A DNA stretch of 9,382 nt, taken from positions 1 through 9,382 of the forward strand of contig JBAZLI010000034.1 in assembly GCA_041650355.1 (NCBI GenBank). Direction: 5' to 3'. How positions within the stretch are numbered: the first letter of the stretch is position 1; every line of letters starts with the position of its first letter. This DNA is from Candidatus Micrarchaeia archaeon. Its GTDB lineage: Archaea; Micrarchaeota; Micrarchaeia; Anstonellales; Bilamarchaeaceae. The notes beneath the pieces were generated by a model. The model searched no databases. It was not told the origin of the DNA and saw nothing but the letters and a program-made list of their open reading frames with translations. Below, in pieces: positions 6,632-9,382 of the stretch. The position numbers and the translations under genes are program-made.

Positions 6632-9382
6632 TCAGTATTCGTCCAGCCTCTTCACATCCATTTTGTGGTGCCTCACTTTCTCCAAAGCGCTTATGTACGC
6701 CTGCGCGGCGTTTATCTCGGTTATGCACGCGATTCCCTTGTCCAGGCTCGCCCGTCTGATTCTAAATCCGTCCGTGCTGGGCCTCCCGCCTTTGCGCGGG
6801 GTGTTTATTATCAGCCCGACTTCGCCTTTTTTCACCAGCTCCAGGACATCAGGGCTTCCGGCGCCTATTTTCTGCACTATAAGCGGCTTTTCCATCTCCT
6901 GCGCTGTTCCCGGGGTTGCGTAAACCTCGAAACCCAATGAACGCAGCTTGCGCTCCAATTCACGCGCGAATTTCTTGTCTTCGTCCTTCAGGCTCACGAG
7001 CGCCGCGTTTTTCTTCACCACCAGCCCCGAGGCGGTGAGCGCTTTGTAGTAGGCCAATTCGTAAGAGGAGGAAATGCCCATGGATTCGCCGGTGCTCTTC
7101 ATCTCAGGCCCCAAAGCCATGTCCAGCCCGGGAAGCTTGAGGAACGGGAACACCACGCTTTTCACGGAGTAGTGGCCGTTGTCCTTGTTTTCCATGCTGG
7201 GAAGCGGCTTCCCGAGCATGGCCGATGTGGCCATCTTGGCTAAATTTATGCCGCGCGCCTTGCTTATGAACGGGACCGTGCGGCTCGCGCGCGGGTTGGT
7301 TTCAAGTATGTAAACGGTTCCTTCGCGCACCGCGAACTGCATGTTGAAGAATCCTATTACGCCGAGCGACCTGCACAGCTTCTTCGCGTAATCGTCTATC
7401 GTGTGCTTGTTCTTATCGGTGAGCCGGATGGACGGGTAAACTATATTCGCATCTCCGCTGTGCACTCCCGCGTATTCTATGTGCTCCATGATTCCTGCGA
7501 TGTAGATGCTCATCCCGTCGCTCACTCCATCAACCTCGCACTCTATGGAATTGTCCAGGTATTTGTCTATCAATACCGGGCGCTTCTCGCTCACCTCCAC
7601 TGCCTCGTTTATGTATTTCTTCAGCTCTTCTGAGGAGTGTATTATCTGCATCGCGCGGCCTGCAATCACGTAGCTCGGGCGCACCACCACAGGGTAGGAG
7701 ATGTGGGACGCTATTTCCAAAGCTTCCTGCTCGCTTCTCGCGGTCCCGTTCGCCGGCTGCGGAATCCCCAATTCGATTGCGAGCGAGCGGAAAAGCTCCC
7801 GGTCCTCGGCGATGTCTATTCCCTTCATGTCTGTTCCCAGGATTTTCGCATGGCCGTGCAGTTTCGCGGCGAGGTTTATGCTCGTCTGCCCGCCGTATTG
7901 CACTAAAACTTCGGGCATGCCCTCGTTTTCCAGCACGTTCAGCACATCCTCGAAAGTGAGGGGCTCGAAATACAATCTATCTCCAATGTCGAAATCCGTG
8001 CTCACTGTTTCAGGGTTGTTGTTAATCACTATGCTTTTCACGCCCATCTCTTTCAGCGCGAAGGAAGCGTGCACGGTGCAATAATCGAATTCTATTCCCT
8101 GGCCTATGCGTATGGGCCCTGCGCCCAAAATCGCCACTTTCTTCCCTTCGAGCTGAACCGCCTCGTTCTCGTGCTCGTAAGTTGAGTACAAATAAGGGGT
8201 TTTCGCCTCGAATTCCCCTGCGACAGTGTCGACCATCTTGTATGTCGGAAGTATTCCGGCCTCTTTCCTCATGCGCCTCACTTCCAGCTCCGGGATTCCT
8301 TTGAGCGCGCCCATGCGCGCGTCGCTGAACCCCATCCGCTTCGCTTCCCTGAACAAATCCGGAGTGAGAGGCGAGTTCGCTATTGTTTTCTCGAAATCCG
8401 CGAGATTTTTCAATTTTTTCAGGAACCACGGGTTGATTTTTGTCTTCGTGTGTATTTCGGAAACAGATGCTCCGTTCCTGAAGAGTTCGAGTATCGCGAA
8501 CAGGCGCAAATCAGTGGGAGGGGAAAGATGCGCGCCCGGGTCTTCCATTTTCGGGAAGCGCGTGTCCAGGCTCCGTATCGCCTTTTGCATGGATTCCTCG
8601 AACGTGCGGCCTATGGCCATCACTTCGCCCGTGCTTTTCATCTGCGTGCCTATCCTCCGGTCTATGTGGGGAAATTTATCAAAAGGCCAGCGCGGGATTT
8701 TCACCACCACATAATCCAGGGAAGGCTCGAAGGATGCGGGAGTGGACTGGGTTACCGCGTTCTGCACCTCATAGAGTTTGTATCCGAGAGCCAGTTTCGC
8801 GGCCAGTCTTGCTATTGGATAGCCGGTTGCCTTGCTTGCGAGCGCGCTCGAGCGTGATAGTCTTGGATTAACTTCAATTACGAAATATTCCCCGGTCTGC
8901 TGGTTCAGCGCGAACTGGACGTTGCAGCTTCCCACTATCCCCAATTCATCAACTATTGCAAAGCTCGCGTCCCTGAGCATCTGGTGCTCTGGGTCGCTCA
9001 AAGTCTGGGAAGGCGCAACCACTATGCTTTCCCCGGTGTGTATTCCCATCGGGTCGAAATTCTCCATGTTGCACACTATGATTTTGTTCCCAAAGGAATC
9101 GCGCACCACTTCGTACTCGAATTCCCCCCAGCCGGCTACGCTTTTTTCCAAAAGGACTTCCTGCGTGGGGCTGAGCATCAACCCGTTTTCAAGGAGGGTT
9201 CCCAGTTCATCTTTGTTTTCAGCTATTCCCCCCCCGGTTCCGCCAAGAGTGTATGCAGGGCGCGAAATTATGGGGTAGCCGATTTGCTCTGCGAACGCGA
9301 GCCCTTCGTCTTTTGTCTTGACCGCCTTGCTTTCCAGGATAGGCTGGCTTATTTTTCGCATGCAGGAAGCGAACGCGCTCCT
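6632..9382 (-). CDS. carB: Carbamoyl-phosphate synthase large subunit, 5' end outside the window
   Basis: This cytoplasmic enzyme makes carbamoyl phosphate from bicarbonate, two ATP and ammonia delivered by the glutaminase subunit CarA, feeding pyrimidine and arginine synthesis. The frame stays open to the right edge, so the ATG at 9361 is internal; it aligns near E. coli CarB residue 136, and about 130 N-terminal residues are missing. Counting from that Met: the rest of the first ATP-grasp domain runs to about 262 (RPAYTLGGTGGG 34-45, IEVNPRLSRSSALASKATG 162-180). The oligomerisation domain is about 265-405. The second synthetase half is about 406-780 (LGAGPIRIGQGIEFDYC 412-428, RPSYVIAGRAM 561-571, LETNPRASRTVPF 686-698). 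The C-terminal allosteric MGS-like domain is about 785-909. In that last domain ATPGTA (815-820) and Lys831 match the E. coli Thr974/Thr977/Lys993 nucleotide-effector site, so nucleotide feedback is plausible. Length and motifs are normal. carA is not in view; it may lie off the right edge. Confidence 0.98.
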   Translation of the reverse strand, partial: RSAFASCMRKISQPILESKAVKTKDEGLAFAEQIGYPIISRPAYTLGGTGGGIAENKDELGTLLENGLMLSPTQEVLLEKSVAGWGEFEYEVVRDSFGNKIIVCNMENFDPMGIHTGESIVVAPSQTLSDPEHQMLRDASFAIVDELGIVGSCNVQFALNQQTGEYFVIEVNPRLSRSSALASKATGYPIARLAAKLALGYKLYEVQNAVTQSTPASFEPSLDYVVVKIPRWPFDKFPHIDRRIGTQMKSTGEVMAIGRTFEESMQKAIRSLDTRFPKMEDPGAHLSPPTDLRLFAILELFRNGASVSEIHTKTKINPWFLKKLKNLADFEKTIANSPLTPDLFREAKRMGFSDARMGALKGIPELEVRRMRKEAGILPTYKMVDTVAGEFEAKTPYLYSTYEHENEAVQLEGKKVAILGAGPIRIGQGIEFDYCTVHASFALKEMGVKSIVINNNPETVSTDFDIGDRLYFEPLTFEDVLNVLENEGMPEVLVQYGGQTSINLAAKLHGHAKILGTDMKGIDIAEDRELFRSLAIELGIPQPANGTARSEQEALEIASHISYPVVVRPSYVIAGRAMQIIHSSEELKKYINEAVEVSEKRPVLIDKYLDNSIECEVDGVSDGMSIYIAGIMEHIEYAGVHSGDANIVYPSIRLTDKNKHTIDDYAKKLCRSLGVIGFFNMQFAVREGTVYILETNPRASRTVPFISKARGINLAKMATSAMLGKPLPSMENKDNGHYSVKSVVFPFLKLPGLDMALGPEMKSTGESMGISSSYELAYYKALTASGLVVKKNAALVSLKDEDKKFARELERKLRSLGFEVYATPGTAQEMEKPLIVQKIGAGSPDVLELVKKGEVGLIINTPRKGGRPSTDGFRIRRASLDKGIACITEINAAQAYISALEKVRHHKMDVKRLDEY

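Noticed and set aside
9359..9361. The ATG at 9361 as the true start of carB
   Set aside because: The frame continues upstream to the window edge, and the residues before this Met (RSAFASC) align with the CarB sequence just after its first ATP-binding arginine. A start here would delete the first nucleotide-binding subdomain.

Overview
The window carries three genes, all read from the minus strand. In transcription order, from right to left, they are: most of carB, which runs off the right edge; a 1785-residue membrane-anchored protein that I do not recognise; and a secreted or lipid-anchored cysteine-rich protein that runs off the left edge. Coding density is very high. The only real intergenic gap is 73 bases (6559-6631), and the last two genes are 4 bases apart. 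No RNA gene, insertion sequence, CRISPR array or phage feature is visible.

The organism is probably an archaeon. The giant gene has an archaeal-type AT-rich TATA-like box about 28 bases before its ATG and no Shine-Dalgarno sequence, as expected for a leaderless or nearly leaderless transcript. Both exported proteins are crowded with N-X-S/T sequons in their outside parts. Compact spacing and large unrecognised surface proteins would suit a DPANN-type lineage (for example Micrarchaeota or Diapherotrites), but that placement is inference. The carB sequence alone does not settle it.

Region by region: 6632-9382 is carB, the synthetase subunit of carbamoyl-phosphate synthase for pyrimidine and arginine synthesis; only about the first 130 residues are missing. 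6559-6631 is a short spacer with a promoter-like TATA box and a GC-rich inverted repeat. 1201-6558 is the giant protein: signal peptide, sequon-rich ectodomain, a transmembrane helix, about 1500 residues without any cysteine, and a terminal CxxC...CxxC zinc ribbon. 1-1196 is a protein with a lipobox-like signal peptide, many cysteines and sequons, and a beta/alpha pattern suggesting a TIM-barrel domain of glycoside-hydrolase type.

carB looks like an unrelated housekeeping neighbour. The two left-hand genes look like a two-gene cell-envelope operon driven by the promoter in the spacer. This pair is the most likely undescribed system in the window; what it does cannot be told from the sequence alone.
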